Counted from the first letter of the stretch, positions 7,192-16,276 are shown. The stretch: 25,411 nucleotides of DNA from Pseudomonadota bacterium (GCA_963205525.1 CAUJJP010000006.1:1-25411), one strand, 5' to 3'. A program made the numbers and translations. Notes: generated from the letters alone by a model not told the origin.

Positions 7192-7877
7192 CAGCTCTCG
7201 GCCAGCACCTCGATCGCCTGCACCAGGCGGCGCGCCTGTTCGAGTGCCGACACGCCCTTGTCGCGCGCCAGCGCCTGCAGCCGCTCGTGCGCCGCGGCGC
7301 GCGCCAGCGTGTGGCGGTGCATCAGGATGCCGACCCCGAGCGCGAGCCAGACCTCGTCCGCGTCATCGGCGCGGCTGCTGGCGGTCGGCATCGGCGCCGG
7401 CGTCGGCGCAGAGGGCGCCGGCAGAGACGGCGCCGGCGAAGAAGGCGCCTGCCGTGGGCTCGGCGCCGGCCCGGGGGTGGCGGCCTGGGCCCCGATCTCG
7501 CCCATCACCCGGTCCACGGTGGGAACGATCTGGCCCACGTCCAGCGGCTTCACGAGGTAGGCGCGCGCGCCCAGGGACTGCACCTTGGCGCGCGTGGGCT
7601 CGTCGGCGAAGGCGGACAGGAACATGAAGGGGATGCCGGCCACGTCGCGCAGGTACTCGGCGACGTCGAAGCCGGTCTTGCCCTCCATCCGGATGTCCAG
7701 CAGCGCCAGCGCCGGCCGGTGCTGGCGCGCCAGCAGGATGGCGTCGTCGCCGTTGTCGGCGTCGATCACGGTGTAGCCGGCCTGCGCCAGGCCGTGGGTC
7801 ACGGTGGCCAGCACCAGGCGGTCGTCGTCGACCACCAGGATCGTGCCCTTGCCCTGCGCCTCGTCGTTCTCGTTCAT
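7191..7877 (-). CDS. ANTAR-domain response regulator (RNA antiterminator type)
   Basis: A 228-residue response regulator. REC domain (about 12-128): DDD 17-19, phospho-acceptor D61 (LALLDIRMEGKTGF), S88 and K110 (LVKPLD). A Pro/Ala/Ser linker (about 133-170) leads to a C-terminal three-helix ANTAR-like domain (about 176-225; GILMHRHTLARAAAHERLQ, then ALEQARRLVQAIEVL). ANTAR regulators such as AmiR, NasR, EutV and PdtaR bind paired RNA hairpins and prevent premature transcription termination. Its ATG overlaps the stop of the HisKA_2 kinase by four bases (ATGA), so the two are translationally coupled and almost surely a cognate pair. The linker is longer than usual. The ANTAR domain is called from helix pattern and Ala/Leu spacing, so slightly less certain than REC. 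RNA targets are unknown. Confidence 0.87.
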   Translation of the reverse strand: MNENDEAQGKGTILVVDDDRLVLATVTHGLAQAGYTVIDADNGDDAILLARQHRPALALLDIRMEGKTGFDVAEYLRDVAGIPFMFLSAFADEPTRAKVQSLGARAYLVKPLDVGQIVPTVDRVMGEIGAQAATPGPAPSPRQAPSSPAPSLPAPSAPTPAPMPTASSRADDADEVWLALGVGILMHRHTLARAAAHERLQALARDKGVSALEQARRLVQAIEVLAES

Positions 7878-10800
7878 GGCTGGTGATCGCGGTCGGCCGC
7901 AATTGTCGCCGCAAGCGTCGTCGGCACGCCGGCAGTGCTTGCGGCAGTGCTTGCGGCATTGCTTGCGGCAGCGGTCGCGGCGGTCTCCGCAGCCGCCAGA
8001 CGGACGCTGGGCGGCTGCAGGACCACCACCGCACGCACCTCGCCGCCCGTGTCCTGCAGCGACAGGGTGGCGCTGCGCCGCGGCAGCAGGGCGCGCACCA
8101 GGCCGAGGCCGGACACGCCGCCGCGCACCTGCGCGAGGTCGAATCCGGGCGCCAGCTGGCCGCCGTTGCTGATCGTCAGCCGGGCGCCTGCGGCCTCGGC
8201 CCCGACCCGGCAGCGCACCTCGCCGCGGCCGTGCTTGACCGCATTCGTCAGCAGCTCGTTGAGCACGAGCGCGATCGGGATCGCCTCCGCCTCCGGCAGC
8301 TCGAACTCGGCTGCACCGGGGCCGGCCTGGAACTCGATCTCGCGCCCGAAGCTGCGCTGCACCGACTGCGCGATCGCCTCCACCACGCGCGTCAGGCGCA
8401 AGGGCCCGCTCGCGCCCACCTGCAGCCCGTAGACCTGGGCGATCGCCTGCACCTGCGACACCGCCTCGCCGAGCACCGGCGCGACCTCGGCGTGGCGCGC
8501 CGCGTACTGCTGCAGCAGCCCGGCCACGCCCTGCAGGTTGTTCTTGATGCGGTGATGCACCTCGCGCACCAGCACCTCGCGCTGGGCGATCGCCGCCTGC
8601 AGCCGCGCCTGGTCGGCGGCACGCTGCTCGGTGACGTCGATCGCCACCAGCAGCAGCTGCGCCGCCTCGCCCTCGGGCGTCGGCAAGGCGACGGTGCGCG
8701 TGTCCCACAGCCGCTGCCCGGCATCGCTGAGCTCGCGCCGACCGGGTGGATCGGCCAGCGCCTGCGCCAGCCCGGGCGGCGGTGCGGCGAGGAAGCGCTC
8801 GGCCGCCGGGTTGGCCTGCAGCGGCTCGCCGCTGGCGCCGTCGAGCAGCGCGATCGCCAGCGGCACGGTCTCGATCAGGCGCTGCAGCGAGGCCTGGGCG
8901 CGCGCGATGCTGACCTCGGCCTGGCGCCGGCTCTCGATGTCCAGCAGCGCGAAGGTGAGCTCATCGCCGGCGCTGCGCACGACGTTGCCGACGACCCAGA
9001 ACTCGCGCTCGTCGCGCCCGCGCAAGCGGCACTCGAAGGTCTGCGCCTGACCTTCGGCGAGCTGGCTGCCCCAGTCGCTGCGGCGCAGCGGATGGTCGGA
9101 CTGGGCGGTGGCGACGGTGGCGATCGGCTCGCCGACGAAGTCCGCCAGCTCGCCGCCGAACATGCGGCGCGCCGAGCGGTTCATCCAGACGATGCCGCCG
9201 TCGGCGACGGTGACGATGCCCACCAGCACCGAATCCAGGATGGCGCGCGTGTGCTGGGCCTGGCGCTGCAGCGAATCGCGCGCGCGGCGCCGCTCGTCGA
9301 CGTCGACGAAGGAGCTCACGATGCCTTGCTCGGGCGCCTGCGGCGCCACCGGCCGCACCGCCACCTGCACCCACAGCAGGCGGCCGTCGCGCCGGCGCAG
9401 CAGCCGCTCGGCGCTGAAGACACCGTCGCGCGCCAGCGCCTGCGCCTGCGCGCGCTCGAAGTCCACGCACTCGCGGGCGCTGGCGTAGAGCTCGGCGCCG
9501 TCCAGGGTGCCGAGCTCGGGAACGGTCCAGCCGGTGAGGTCGGCCAGCGCTTGGTTGGCGCGCTCGATGCGGCTGCCGCGCTGCCAGGCGATGCCGACCG
9601 CCGAGTGCGCGAACATCAGCTCGCGCTCGCGCGCCAGGGTCTGCAGCTCGGCCTGCTGCGCCTTCAGCCGCGTGATGTCGGACAGCACCACCACCGCCTC
9701 CGGCCCGCCCGGGCCTTGCGCCGCACGCAGCGACAGCGCGTACCAGCGGCCGTCGGCCAGCGGCAGCTCGGCATCGGCATCCTGGCCGTCGGCGATCGCG
9801 GCCAGGGCCTGACGCGCCAGCGCCGCGCCCTGCGGCGACACCGCCAGCAGCGAAGGCAGCCGCGCACCCGGACCGCCCCCCTCTGGCAGCTTCAGCATGC
9901 GTTCGAAGCGGTGGTTGCAGCGCTGCAAGACCTCGCCGCGCAGGTAGGCGATGCCGGCGGTCGATCCCTCCAGGATGGTGCCCAGCTCGTGCAGCAGCTG
10001 CTCGTTGCGGCGCTGCGCGCGCTCGCGATCGGTGACGTCTATGGTGACCACGGATGTTGCCTGCCGGCCGCCGGCCAGCGCCCCCGGCTCGACCCGCGTG
10101 AGCAGCCAGCGCTGACCCAGCTCCGGGTGCCGGACGGCGTAGCGCACCTCGGCCCGCTGACCGCCGCGCAGGGCTGTCTGCAGGGTCTCGTAGGCCGGCA
10201 GCGAGGCCGGCTCGACGATCTCGCGCGCGATGCCCTGCAAGGCGGACGCGGGCGGCGCCGCGACCCCGGCGCGCGCCGCGCCGGCCGAGCGCAGCCAGCC
10301 CTGCGCCGGGTCGTAGGTGGCGACGAAGATGCCCGCGGTGTCCATCAGGGCGCCGATCTCCAGCAGCGCGAGGTCGCGCTCGTCCTCCACGCTCAAGTCC
10401 TCGACCACCGCCATGCAGCGCAGCTCGCCGCGCGCGGTGGCGAAGCCGCTGATGCGCGCCGCCAGCCGGCGCCGGCCCTGCGGCGTCTCGACCAGGGCCT
10501 GGCAATCCAGCGGCGGTGCCCCCGGCGCGACGCCCGGGCTGGGGCCCTCGCCGGTCCAGGCGAGCAGCGACTGCAGGGCCGGCGCGGCCTCGCCCAGTGT
10601 CACCGGCACCTGGCCGATCAAGGCTTCGAAGGCGCGGTTGGAGCGCACGATCAGGCCCCCCGCATCGAACACCAGCATGCCCGCCGGGCTGAGGTCGAAC
10701 CACTGCGCCAGTTCGTGGCTGGAGCGGTCGGCCTGGGCGCGCGCCGCGTGCTCGGCGGTGGTGTCCTGCAGCACCGCCACCACCAGGCCGTGCTCGCCCA

Positions 10801-11080
10801 GCGGCATGCGGGTCTGGCGGAACCAGCGCTCCAGCCCGGCGGCGTCGCGCAGCCGCCGGTCACCCACCGATGCCGGGCCGTCGTCGTCGGCGCTCGGCCC
10901 CGCAAGCGCACGCCGCTGGCGCTCGCCGGCCTGGTCCTCGGCCGGCAGCAGCGACAGCAGCTCGCGGCCGGCGAGGTGCTCGCGGGCGTAGCCGCAGAAC
11001 TGCGCAAAGGGTTCGTTGACGTCGACGATGCGGCCCGCCTCGTCCTCCAGCAAGGCCGGATAGGGCGCCGCCCAGAGCAA
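7874..11080 (-). CDS. Multi-PAS HisKA_2 sensor histidine kinase
   Basis: A soluble kinase of about 1068 residues. About seven successive PAS-like units fill residues 1 to about 820; recurring endings such as VVAVLQDTT, VVTIDVTDRERA, AVVVLSDITRLKA and LLVAIDVTEQRA mark them. The HisKA_2 site is EVHHRIKNNLQ, with the acceptor His near 843. The ATPase N-box LNELLTNAVKHG lies near 940-951. The C-terminus is an Ala/Thr-rich tail. HisKA_2 kinases commonly pair with ANTAR regulators (PdtaS/PdtaR, EutW/EutV), and the ANTAR gene follows with a 4-base overlap. No membrane segment is seen, so the signal is probably cytoplasmic; PAS cofactors cannot be assigned. The start is uncertain. No ATG or GTG lies near the 5' end. 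TTG at 11080 is used here; CTG at 11143 would overlap the previous stop. Confidence 0.85.
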   Translation of the reverse strand: MLWAAPYPALLEDEAGRIVDVNEPFAQFCGYAREHLAGRELLSLLPAEDQAGERQRRALAGPSADDDGPASVGDRRLRDAAGLERWFRQTRMPLGEHGLVVAVLQDTTAEHAARAQADRSSHELAQWFDLSPAGMLVFDAGGLIVRSNRAFEALIGQVPVTLGEAAPALQSLLAWTGEGPSPGVAPGAPPLDCQALVETPQGRRRLAARISGFATARGELRCMAVVEDLSVEDERDLALLEIGALMDTAGIFVATYDPAQGWLRSAGAARAGVAAPPASALQGIAREIVEPASLPAYETLQTALRGGQRAEVRYAVRHPELGQRWLLTRVEPGALAGGRQATSVVTIDVTDRERAQRRNEQLLHELGTILEGSTAGIAYLRGEVLQRCNHRFERMLKLPEGGGPGARLPSLLAVSPQGAALARQALAAIADGQDADAELPLADGRWYALSLRAAQGPGGPEAVVVLSDITRLKAQQAELQTLARERELMFAHSAVGIAWQRGSRIERANQALADLTGWTVPELGTLDGAELYASARECVDFERAQAQALARDGVFSAERLLRRRDGRLLWVQVAVRPVAPQAPEQGIVSSFVDVDERRRARDSLQRQAQHTRAILDSVLVGIVTVADGGIVWMNRSARRMFGGELADFVGEPIATVATAQSDHPLRRSDWGSQLAEGQAQTFECRLRGRDEREFWVVGNVVRSAGDELTFALLDIESRRQAEVSIARAQASLQRLIETVPLAIALLDGASGEPLQANPAAERFLAAPPPGLAQALADPPGRRELSDAGQRLWDTRTVALPTPEGEAAQLLLVAIDVTEQRAADQARLQAAIAQREVLVREVHHRIKNNLQGVAGLLQQYAARHAEVAPVLGEAVSQVQAIAQVYGLQVGASGPLRLTRVVEAIAQSVQRSFGREIEFQAGPGAAEFELPEAEAIPIALVLNELLTNAVKHGRGEVRCRVGAEAAGARLTISNGGQLAPGFDLAQVRGGVSGLGLVRALLPRRSATLSLQDTGGEVRAVVVLQPPSVRLAAAETAATAAASNAASTAASTAGVPTTLAATIAADRDHQP
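7931..7978 (-). repeat. 12-bp tandem repeat in the kinase C-terminus
   Basis: On the plus strand GGCAGTGCTTGC occurs twice exactly (7931-7954), then as GGCATTGCTTGC (7955-7966) and a decayed GGCAGCGGTCGC (7967-7978). It encodes an Ala/Ser/Thr tail in the kinase after the ATPase domain, a sign of replication slippage in a disordered region. Confidence 0.85.
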
Positions 11081-11139
11081 GGCCAGCAGGGCGCGGACGC
11101 CCTCGGACAGAGCGGGAACGGCGGGCGGCCCGGCGCGCT

Positions 11140-12423
11140 TCAGTCCAGCTCCCGCGCCACCGCCAGTGCACGCAGCAAGGCGGCGTTGATCTCTTCCAGC
11201 CCGAGGAAGGCGGCGTCGGCGGCTTCGCGGATGTCGCTGCGCACGCCCTGCTCCATCGCCTTCACCAGGCGCAGATAGGGCTGGTAGGGGCCGCTGCCAT
11301 CCACCAGCGCCTGGTGCACGCGCTCGGGCACCTGCACGCTCTCGAACAGCTGCGCGAAGCCCTGACCCAGCATCAGGTCCAGGAGCGAGAAGACGCCGCA
11401 GATGAAGACCTCGCCGCGCATCTCCTCGTCGCCCATGTGGCGCACCAGTTCCTCCATCACCAGCCCGCGGCGCACGGCGGCGAACATCGCCGGCTTCATC
11501 TGCGGGTCCTTGCTGGAGGAGGCCAGCAGCAGCGCGAGCCAGCGCTTGAGCTTCTTGTAGCCCAGCATCATGAGCGCGTGCTGGAAGGACGAGACCTCGA
11601 CCGCGAGCCCGAAGGCGGCCGAATTGAGGTAGCGGATAAGGCGGAAGGCGAGCTGCGGATCGTTCTTCAGCACCGCCTCGAGCTTGTCGACCGGCTCCTC
11701 GCGGTCGACCCGGCGCATCAGCTCGGTGACGACGCCGATGTCCGGCCCGCCCGCGCGTGCGGCGCCACCGGCCTGCAGCTCGTCCTCGATCGGCCAGCCG
11801 AGCACGCCGACCGCGCCGCGTGCGAAGGCTGCGTCCAGCGCGGCCAGCGTGCGCACCCCGGTCTGGATGTGGCTGATGCGGCGCACCACGCCCTCCGGCG
11901 GCTGGCTGGCGTCGCCGCGGCGGTCCTCGCCGGCGTCGATCAAGGCGTGGCGGAAGCAAGGCAGCAGCTCGCGCGGCAGCTCGGTTACCGGCCGGCCCTT
12001 GACGATGAGCACGCTGCCGGCCTCGTGCAAGGCCAGCAGCGACGCCGCGTGCGCCGGGTCGCCGACCATGAAGGCCGGCAGCTCGATCATCACGTGCGGC
12101 GGCGGCCGGGTCTGCAGCAGGGCGCGCAGCCAGGGCTCGGAGGCGATGTTCAGCGCCAGCGGGGTGGCACGCGTGGGCACCGCGGGGGTGGCGGCGCCCG
12201 CCGATGAGGCAGCCCCCGGCAGCGTGCGCAGGTTCAGCGACAGCGCCTCGCCGCCAGCCGGTGGCCAGACCTCGAGCAGCGAGGCCAGCAGCGCCGCCGC
12301 GTCGGGCGCGGCGTCGCGCCGCTCGGGGTAGACGGTGAGGCGAGTCGCGATGACGGAGCGGTCGGCAGCGATCAGCGGGCTGTAGCCCAGCACCAGCTGG
12401 CCGAGGATGGCGGAGTGGGGCAT
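11140..12423 (-). CDS. Degenerate-EAL/HDOD protein (YuxH type)
   Basis: A 427-residue protein. The N-terminal part (about 1-215) has the outline of a worn EAL domain as in YuxH-like proteins (LGYSPLIAADRSVIATRLTVYP at the start; later GVGVLGWP-like region) but no EAL motif or metal ligands, so it should not cleave c-di-GMP. The C-terminal part (about 225-420) is HDOD: ELMRRVDREEP, then LEAVLKNDPQLAFRLIRYLNS and ALMMLGYKKLKRWL. HDOD domains lack the HD nuclease or phosphodiesterase residues and act as protein scaffolds. CdgS- and GsmR-type members affect signalling or motility in several bacteria. It starts 20 bases after flgL on the same strand, so it is probably transcribed with the flg operon. 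Its specific role is unknown. Confidence 0.83.
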   Translation of the reverse strand: MPHSAILGQLVLGYSPLIAADRSVIATRLTVYPERRDAAPDAAALLASLLEVWPPAGGEALSLNLRTLPGAASSAGAATPAVPTRATPLALNIASEPWLRALLQTRPPPHVMIELPAFMVGDPAHAASLLALHEAGSVLIVKGRPVTELPRELLPCFRHALIDAGEDRRGDASQPPEGVVRRISHIQTGVRTLAALDAAFARGAVGVLGWPIEDELQAGGAARAGGPDIGVVTELMRRVDREEPVDKLEAVLKNDPQLAFRLIRYLNSAAFGLAVEVSSFQHALMMLGYKKLKRWLALLLASSSKDPQMKPAMFAAVRRGLVMEELVRHMGDEEMRGEVFICGVFSLLDLMLGQGFAQLFESVQVPERVHQALVDGSGPYQPYLRLVKAMEQGVRSDIREAADAAFLGLEEINAALLRALAVARELD

Positions 12424-12443
12424 CTGGCGGATGGAGAGGCCGG

Positions 12444-13376
12444 TCAGCCGCTCAGGTAGTCGAACAGCGACAGGCGCTGCACCATCGAATAGGTCTTGAG
12501 CGCGGCATCGTAGCCGGTTTGCTTCTGCTGGAACTCGGAGAGCGCCTGCACCATGTCCAGGTCCTCGGCGGCGGAACGGTCGGCGGCGGCCATCAGCGCC
12601 TGTTCGGACAGCCTGACCTCCACCGCGTCCGCGCGGTTGAGCGATTCGCCGAGCTGCGAGCGCACGGCGCCGATGTGGCCGGACACCGAGTCCAGGCCGC
12701 GCACGCCGTCCTTCACGGTCTGCGCGATCTGGGCGTTGCTGCGCCCGGGGGTCTCCAGCTCGGTGGCGATGCGGTCCAGCAGCTCGAAGGTGGGCAAGGT
12801 GGCGGGCGCCGGGTTGTCCGGGTCGGGCGCCTGCAGCCAGGTGCGGCCGCCATCCACCGACAGCGGCTGCTCGGTGGCGCTGCGCAGCACGCCGTCGTCA
12901 CCGCGGAACTGGACCCCGCCCGGGGTGTCGACGAAGGGCTCGGCGGTTGAACCCTGGCCGCCAAAGAGGTAGCCGCCGGCACCGTCGCCACGGTTGGCGA
13001 TCGACATCAGCTGGTCGCGCAGACCACGGATGTCCTTCGCCAGGCTCAGGCGCTCGGCGTCGGTGTAGGAGGCGTTGCCGGCCGCCAGCACCTGTTCGCG
13101 CGCGCGCTGCAGCAGCTCACCGGCATCGCCCAGCGCCGATTCGGCCTGCTGGACGACGTTGCGGCTGGCGTCCAGCGCGCGCTGGTCGGCATCGGTACGG
13201 GTCTTGGTCGCGAGTGCGCGCTCGGCGCGCGCAGCCGCCGCCGGGTCGTCGCTGGCGCGCGCGATGCGCTTGCCGCTGGTCATCTGCTCCTGCAGGGTGT
13301 TGAGCTCGCTCTTGCGCCGCTGCAGCGTGGAGACGCTGCGATCGAAACTGTTGTAGGTCGTCACCCGCATCGTCAT
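12444..13376 (-). CDS. flgL: Flagellar hook-filament junction protein FlgL (HAP3)
   Basis: FlgL forms the second of two thin junction zones between hook and filament. At 310 residues it is close to the enterobacterial length. The flagellin-like N-terminal helix (SVSTLQRRKSELNTLQEQMTSGKRI, interrupted here only for naming) carries the conserved QMTSGKRI and SDDPAAAARA motifs near 30-52. The C-terminus has the matching helix (AEDLDMVQALSEFQQKQTGY) and ends LFDYLSG. There is no signal peptide, as expected for export by the flagellar type III apparatus. It lies 41 bases after flgK. ATG at 13376 is used; an ATG two codons on is equally possible. The regulatory genes begin 20 bases beyond its stop. 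Confidence 0.97.
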   Translation of the reverse strand: MTMRVTTYNSFDRSVSTLQRRKSELNTLQEQMTSGKRIARASDDPAAAARAERALATKTRTDADQRALDASRNVVQQAESALGDAGELLQRAREQVLAAGNASYTDAERLSLAKDIRGLRDQLMSIANRGDGAGGYLFGGQGSTAEPFVDTPGGVQFRGDDGVLRSATEQPLSVDGGRTWLQAPDPDNPAPATLPTFELLDRIATELETPGRSNAQIAQTVKDGVRGLDSVSGHIGAVRSQLGESLNRADAVEVRLSEQALMAAADRSAAEDLDMVQALSEFQQKQTGYDAALKTYSMVQRLSLFDYLSG

Positions 13377-13417
13377 CGCTGCTTCCTCAGATCCATGTTC
13401 CGTTCACAGGCTCTCGC

Positions 13418-15409
13418 TCAGGCGCCGGCCGCCGACAGCAGGGTGTCGAACACCGACTGCGCGATCTGCAGCACCTTGGCCGCCGCCTGGTAGCTCTGCT
13501 GGTAGGCGATCAGCATCGCCGCTTCCTCGTCCAGGTTGACCCCGGTGGCCGAGGACCGGGTCTGCTCCGACTGCACGGCCAGCGACTGCGAGATCTCCGA
13601 AATCGCCTGCGCCCCCTGCACGCGCACGCCCATGTCGGCCATCGCCGCGGCGTAGGCGTCGGTGGCGCGCGCACCGCCGATCAGGCCGCCACCGGCGTCC
13701 AGCGTGCGCCCGACCAGGGCCTGGTCGCGCAGCGCCGCCAGCGCCAGCGCGTTGCCGTTGTTCGCCGCCACGTTGGTCGTCATGCCCACGATCAGGGTGT
13801 CGCCGGCCGCCGGCACGCCCTCGAGCGCGAGCGAGAAGCCGTTGATCTGCGGGTCCGGCGCGCTCGGGATCACCGAGCCGGCGGTCCAGGTGCCGGCGCC
13901 GCTGCCCATCAAGGTGTTGGTGACGCGGTCGCGCAGCTCCCAGGTGTAGGCGCCGCCGGCACCGAAGGTGATGGTCGCGGTCTGCGACGGATCCACCGTG
14001 CTGCTCGTCATGGTCAGGGCGCCGATGCGCGCGGTGCCGGTGTTGGAGACGCCGGTGGTGGCGGTCAGCGCCGAGGCGGCGGCGATGTCGCGCGTGTCCG
14101 TGAGCAGCGCCTGCATGTCGGGCGCGGCGCGCGTCACCGGCTGGAGCAGGAACTTGTCGCTGGTGAGCGGCGGCGGCGTGCCGGGGTCGATGCGAAAGCC
14201 GTCGATCACGTCGCCCGCGTTCACCGATCGCACCAGGCCGTCGGACAGGCGCGTGACCTGCCAGCCGCCCGGGTTGGTGGGGTCGGCGCGCAGGTCGTAC
14301 TCGCTGGCCTGCAGCTGGGTGGCGTCCACCACCGTCAGCTCCAGACGGCCGACGTACTGGCCGTCCGCACCCTTGGCATTGGTGCCCATGGGCTGCGCTT
14401 TCGGGGCGCCGACCGAGAACATGTCCTGCGCAGGCACCGAGCCCGCGGGCTGGTGCAGGTTCAGGCCGAGCTTTTGCTGCGCGTTGACGGCGCCGCCGAC
14501 CGCCGCCGCCATCTGGCCCAGCAGCAGCTGGGCCTGCACCAGGTCCTGGTTCTGGAACTGCAGCATGCCGGCGATCCGGCCGGCGCCCAGGCTGCGCTCG
14601 TCCAGCCGCAGCGGCTGGCCGTTGTCCAGCACCGCCACCGAGGCGCGCGAAGGGTCGCCCAGGCTGTTCACCACCGTCAGCGGCTGCGCCTCCTTGCCCA
14701 GCACCAGGCGCTGGCCGCCACCGGCGAACACGCCTATGGTGCCGTCGCTCGCGGCCACGGTGGTGATCGCAATCTGCTTGGACAGTTCGGTCAGCAGCTG
14801 GTCGCGCTGGTCCAGCAGGTCGTTCGGCGGCTGGCCCAGGCCGCTGACCTCGGCGATGCGCTGGTTCAGCGTCGCGATGTTGGAGGTCAGCTCGTTGACC
14901 GTGGCGACGGTGGTCTTCAGGTCCTCGCGCAGCAGGTGCTGGCTCTGGTCGATCTGCGCCCCGGCGTCGGCGAAGCGCACCGCCAGCTCCTGCGCCCGCG
15001 CCAGCACGACCTGGCGGGTCGAGGTGTCCGCCGGCAGGTTGGCGAGGTCGCTGAACGCGTTCAGGAAGTTCTGCGTCGCGTAGCCCAGGCCCTGCTCGCC
15101 GGTGGGGAAGACCTTCTCCAGCTTGCGCAGCTGCTCCAGCCGCGCCTCGTCCTTCGCCGCCAGGCCTTGCGTGCTCATCGCCTCGCGGGTCAGGAAGGCG
15201 TTGTGGTTGCGCGTCACGGTGACGACGTCCGAGCCCTTGCCGAAGTAGCCGGCACCGCTGAACTGGCCTTGCGCGGTCGCCATCTCGACGCGCTGGCGCG
15301 AGTAGCCGGCGACGCTGGCGTTGGCGATGTTGTGGCCGGTGACCTGCAGCGCGGCGTAGTTGGCCGCCATCGCGCGCATGCCCAGCGACATCAGAGGCGT
15401 GGCACCCAT
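13418..15409 (-). CDS. flgK: Flagellar hook-associated protein FlgK (HAP1)
   Basis: FlgK is the junction protein next to the hook. The 663-residue length is somewhat above the enterobacterial 550, and the extra sequence is in the variable middle. The N-terminal helix carries the rod/hook family motif GHNIANASVAGYSRQRVE (about 25-42). The C-terminus shows the typical helix LDEEAAMLIAYQQSYQAAAK and AQSVFDTLLSA. It starts 3 bases after the flgJ stop, so the two are tightly linked. There is no signal peptide, consistent with type III export. In many proteobacteria flgK and flgL also have their own sigma-28 promoter, but I saw none before this flgK. Confidence 0.97.
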   Translation of the reverse strand: MGATPLMSLGMRAMAANYAALQVTGHNIANASVAGYSRQRVEMATAQGQFSGAGYFGKGSDVVTVTRNHNAFLTREAMSTQGLAAKDEARLEQLRKLEKVFPTGEQGLGYATQNFLNAFSDLANLPADTSTRQVVLARAQELAVRFADAGAQIDQSQHLLREDLKTTVATVNELTSNIATLNQRIAEVSGLGQPPNDLLDQRDQLLTELSKQIAITTVAASDGTIGVFAGGGQRLVLGKEAQPLTVVNSLGDPSRASVAVLDNGQPLRLDERSLGAGRIAGMLQFQNQDLVQAQLLLGQMAAAVGGAVNAQQKLGLNLHQPAGSVPAQDMFSVGAPKAQPMGTNAKGADGQYVGRLELTVVDATQLQASEYDLRADPTNPGGWQVTRLSDGLVRSVNAGDVIDGFRIDPGTPPPLTSDKFLLQPVTRAAPDMQALLTDTRDIAAASALTATTGVSNTGTARIGALTMTSSTVDPSQTATITFGAGGAYTWELRDRVTNTLMGSGAGTWTAGSVIPSAPDPQINGFSLALEGVPAAGDTLIVGMTTNVAANNGNALALAALRDQALVGRTLDAGGGLIGGARATDAYAAAMADMGVRVQGAQAISEISQSLAVQSEQTRSSATGVNLDEEAAMLIAYQQSYQAAAKVLQIAQSVFDTLLSAAGA

Positions 15410-15412
15410 GGC

Positions 15413-16276
15413 TTATCCCGTCGTGCGCTGCAGACGCAGCGTGGTGTTGATGACCGCGGTCAGCTTGTCGGCGTAGGCGGGGTCGGTGGCGTAGCCGGCG
15501 CGCTGCAGGCTTTGCGCGAACTCGCGCGGCGTGTCGGCCTGGCCGACCGCGGCGTAGCGCGGGCTGTTCGTCATCAGCCGCGCGTAGTCGGCGAAGGACT
15601 CGGCGTAGCTGGCGTAGGCGCGGAACTTCGCCGTCACCTTGCGCGCCACGCCGCCGATGTACTCGGTGGTGGTGACCTCGGCCACCGGCCCGTTCCAGCC
15701 CGCGCCGGCCTTGATGCCGAACAGGTTGTGCGAAGGCGTGCCGTCGGCGTGCAGGATCTCGCGCCGGCCCCAGCCGGACTCGTGCGCCGCCTGCGCCACC
15801 ATGTAGGCCGCGGGGATGCCGCTGGCGGCCTCGGCGGCCTGCGCGGCGCGGCTGTGCTGGCCGACGAAGGCCGCGGCACCGGTCTCCGGGATGCGCGGCA
15901 CGCGGTCGGCCGCCTGGCCCAGGGCCAGCGGCGCCGGGTTGGCGCGCTGGCTGGGGGTGATGGGGATGGGGCCCGGCGTGAGGCCCATCGAGCGCTCGAG
16001 CTGGCGCTGCAGCGCCTGCGACAGGCCGCCCGGCATGCCGGCGAGCTGGCCCGCGTACTGCTGGTCCAGCATGCCGGTGGCGAGTTCCTCACCGCTGCCG
16101 CCGTTCATCAGCTCGCTGCCGCCGGTGGTGGCGCGCATGCTCTTGAGCAGCTCCTGCATGAACAAGGCCTCGAACTCGCGCGCAACCGCCTTCACCGCGG
16201 CACGCGGGTCGGTCTGGGCGCGCGCGCGGATCGCGTCCAGCGAGCGCGAATCGGCGGCGAGCGCAGGCACCGCCAT
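15413..16276 (-). CDS. flgJ: FlgJ: rod-cap scaffold with peptidoglycan hydrolase
   Basis: A 287-residue bifunctional FlgJ. Residues 1 to about 95 form the rod-scaffold domain (AREFEALFMQELLKSMR, then ELATGMLDQQYAGQLA). A Pro-rich linker (about 100-130) leads to a glucosaminidase/muramidase domain (about 140-285) with AQAAHESGWGRREI, where E166 sits at the catalytic glutamate position of the Salmonella enzyme, then HNLFGIKAG and FRAYASYAESFADY. It clears peptidoglycan so that the rod can grow. The hydrolase-fused form is typical of beta- and gammaproteobacteria. The start ATG (16276) overlaps the flgI stop by one base (TGATG), behind an ideal Shine-Dalgarno sequence. The muramidase part looks intact. 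Confidence 0.96.
   Translation of the reverse strand: MAVPALAADSRSLDAIRARAQTDPRAAVKAVAREFEALFMQELLKSMRATTGGSELMNGGSGEELATGMLDQQYAGQLAGMPGGLSQALQRQLERSMGLTPGPIPITPSQRANPAPLALGQAADRVPRIPETGAAAFVGQHSRAAQAAEAASGIPAAYMVAQAAHESGWGRREILHADGTPSHNLFGIKAGAGWNGPVAEVTTTEYIGGVARKVTAKFRAYASYAESFADYARLMTNSPRYAAVGQADTPREFAQSLQRAGYATDPAYADKLTAVINTTLRLQRTTG

Noticed and set aside
7883..11278. Plus-strand open frame of about 1130 codons opposite the multi-PAS kinase
   Set aside because: Antisense shadow with biased low-complexity composition; the minus strand encodes a complete kinase with PAS, HisKA_2 and ATPase motifs.
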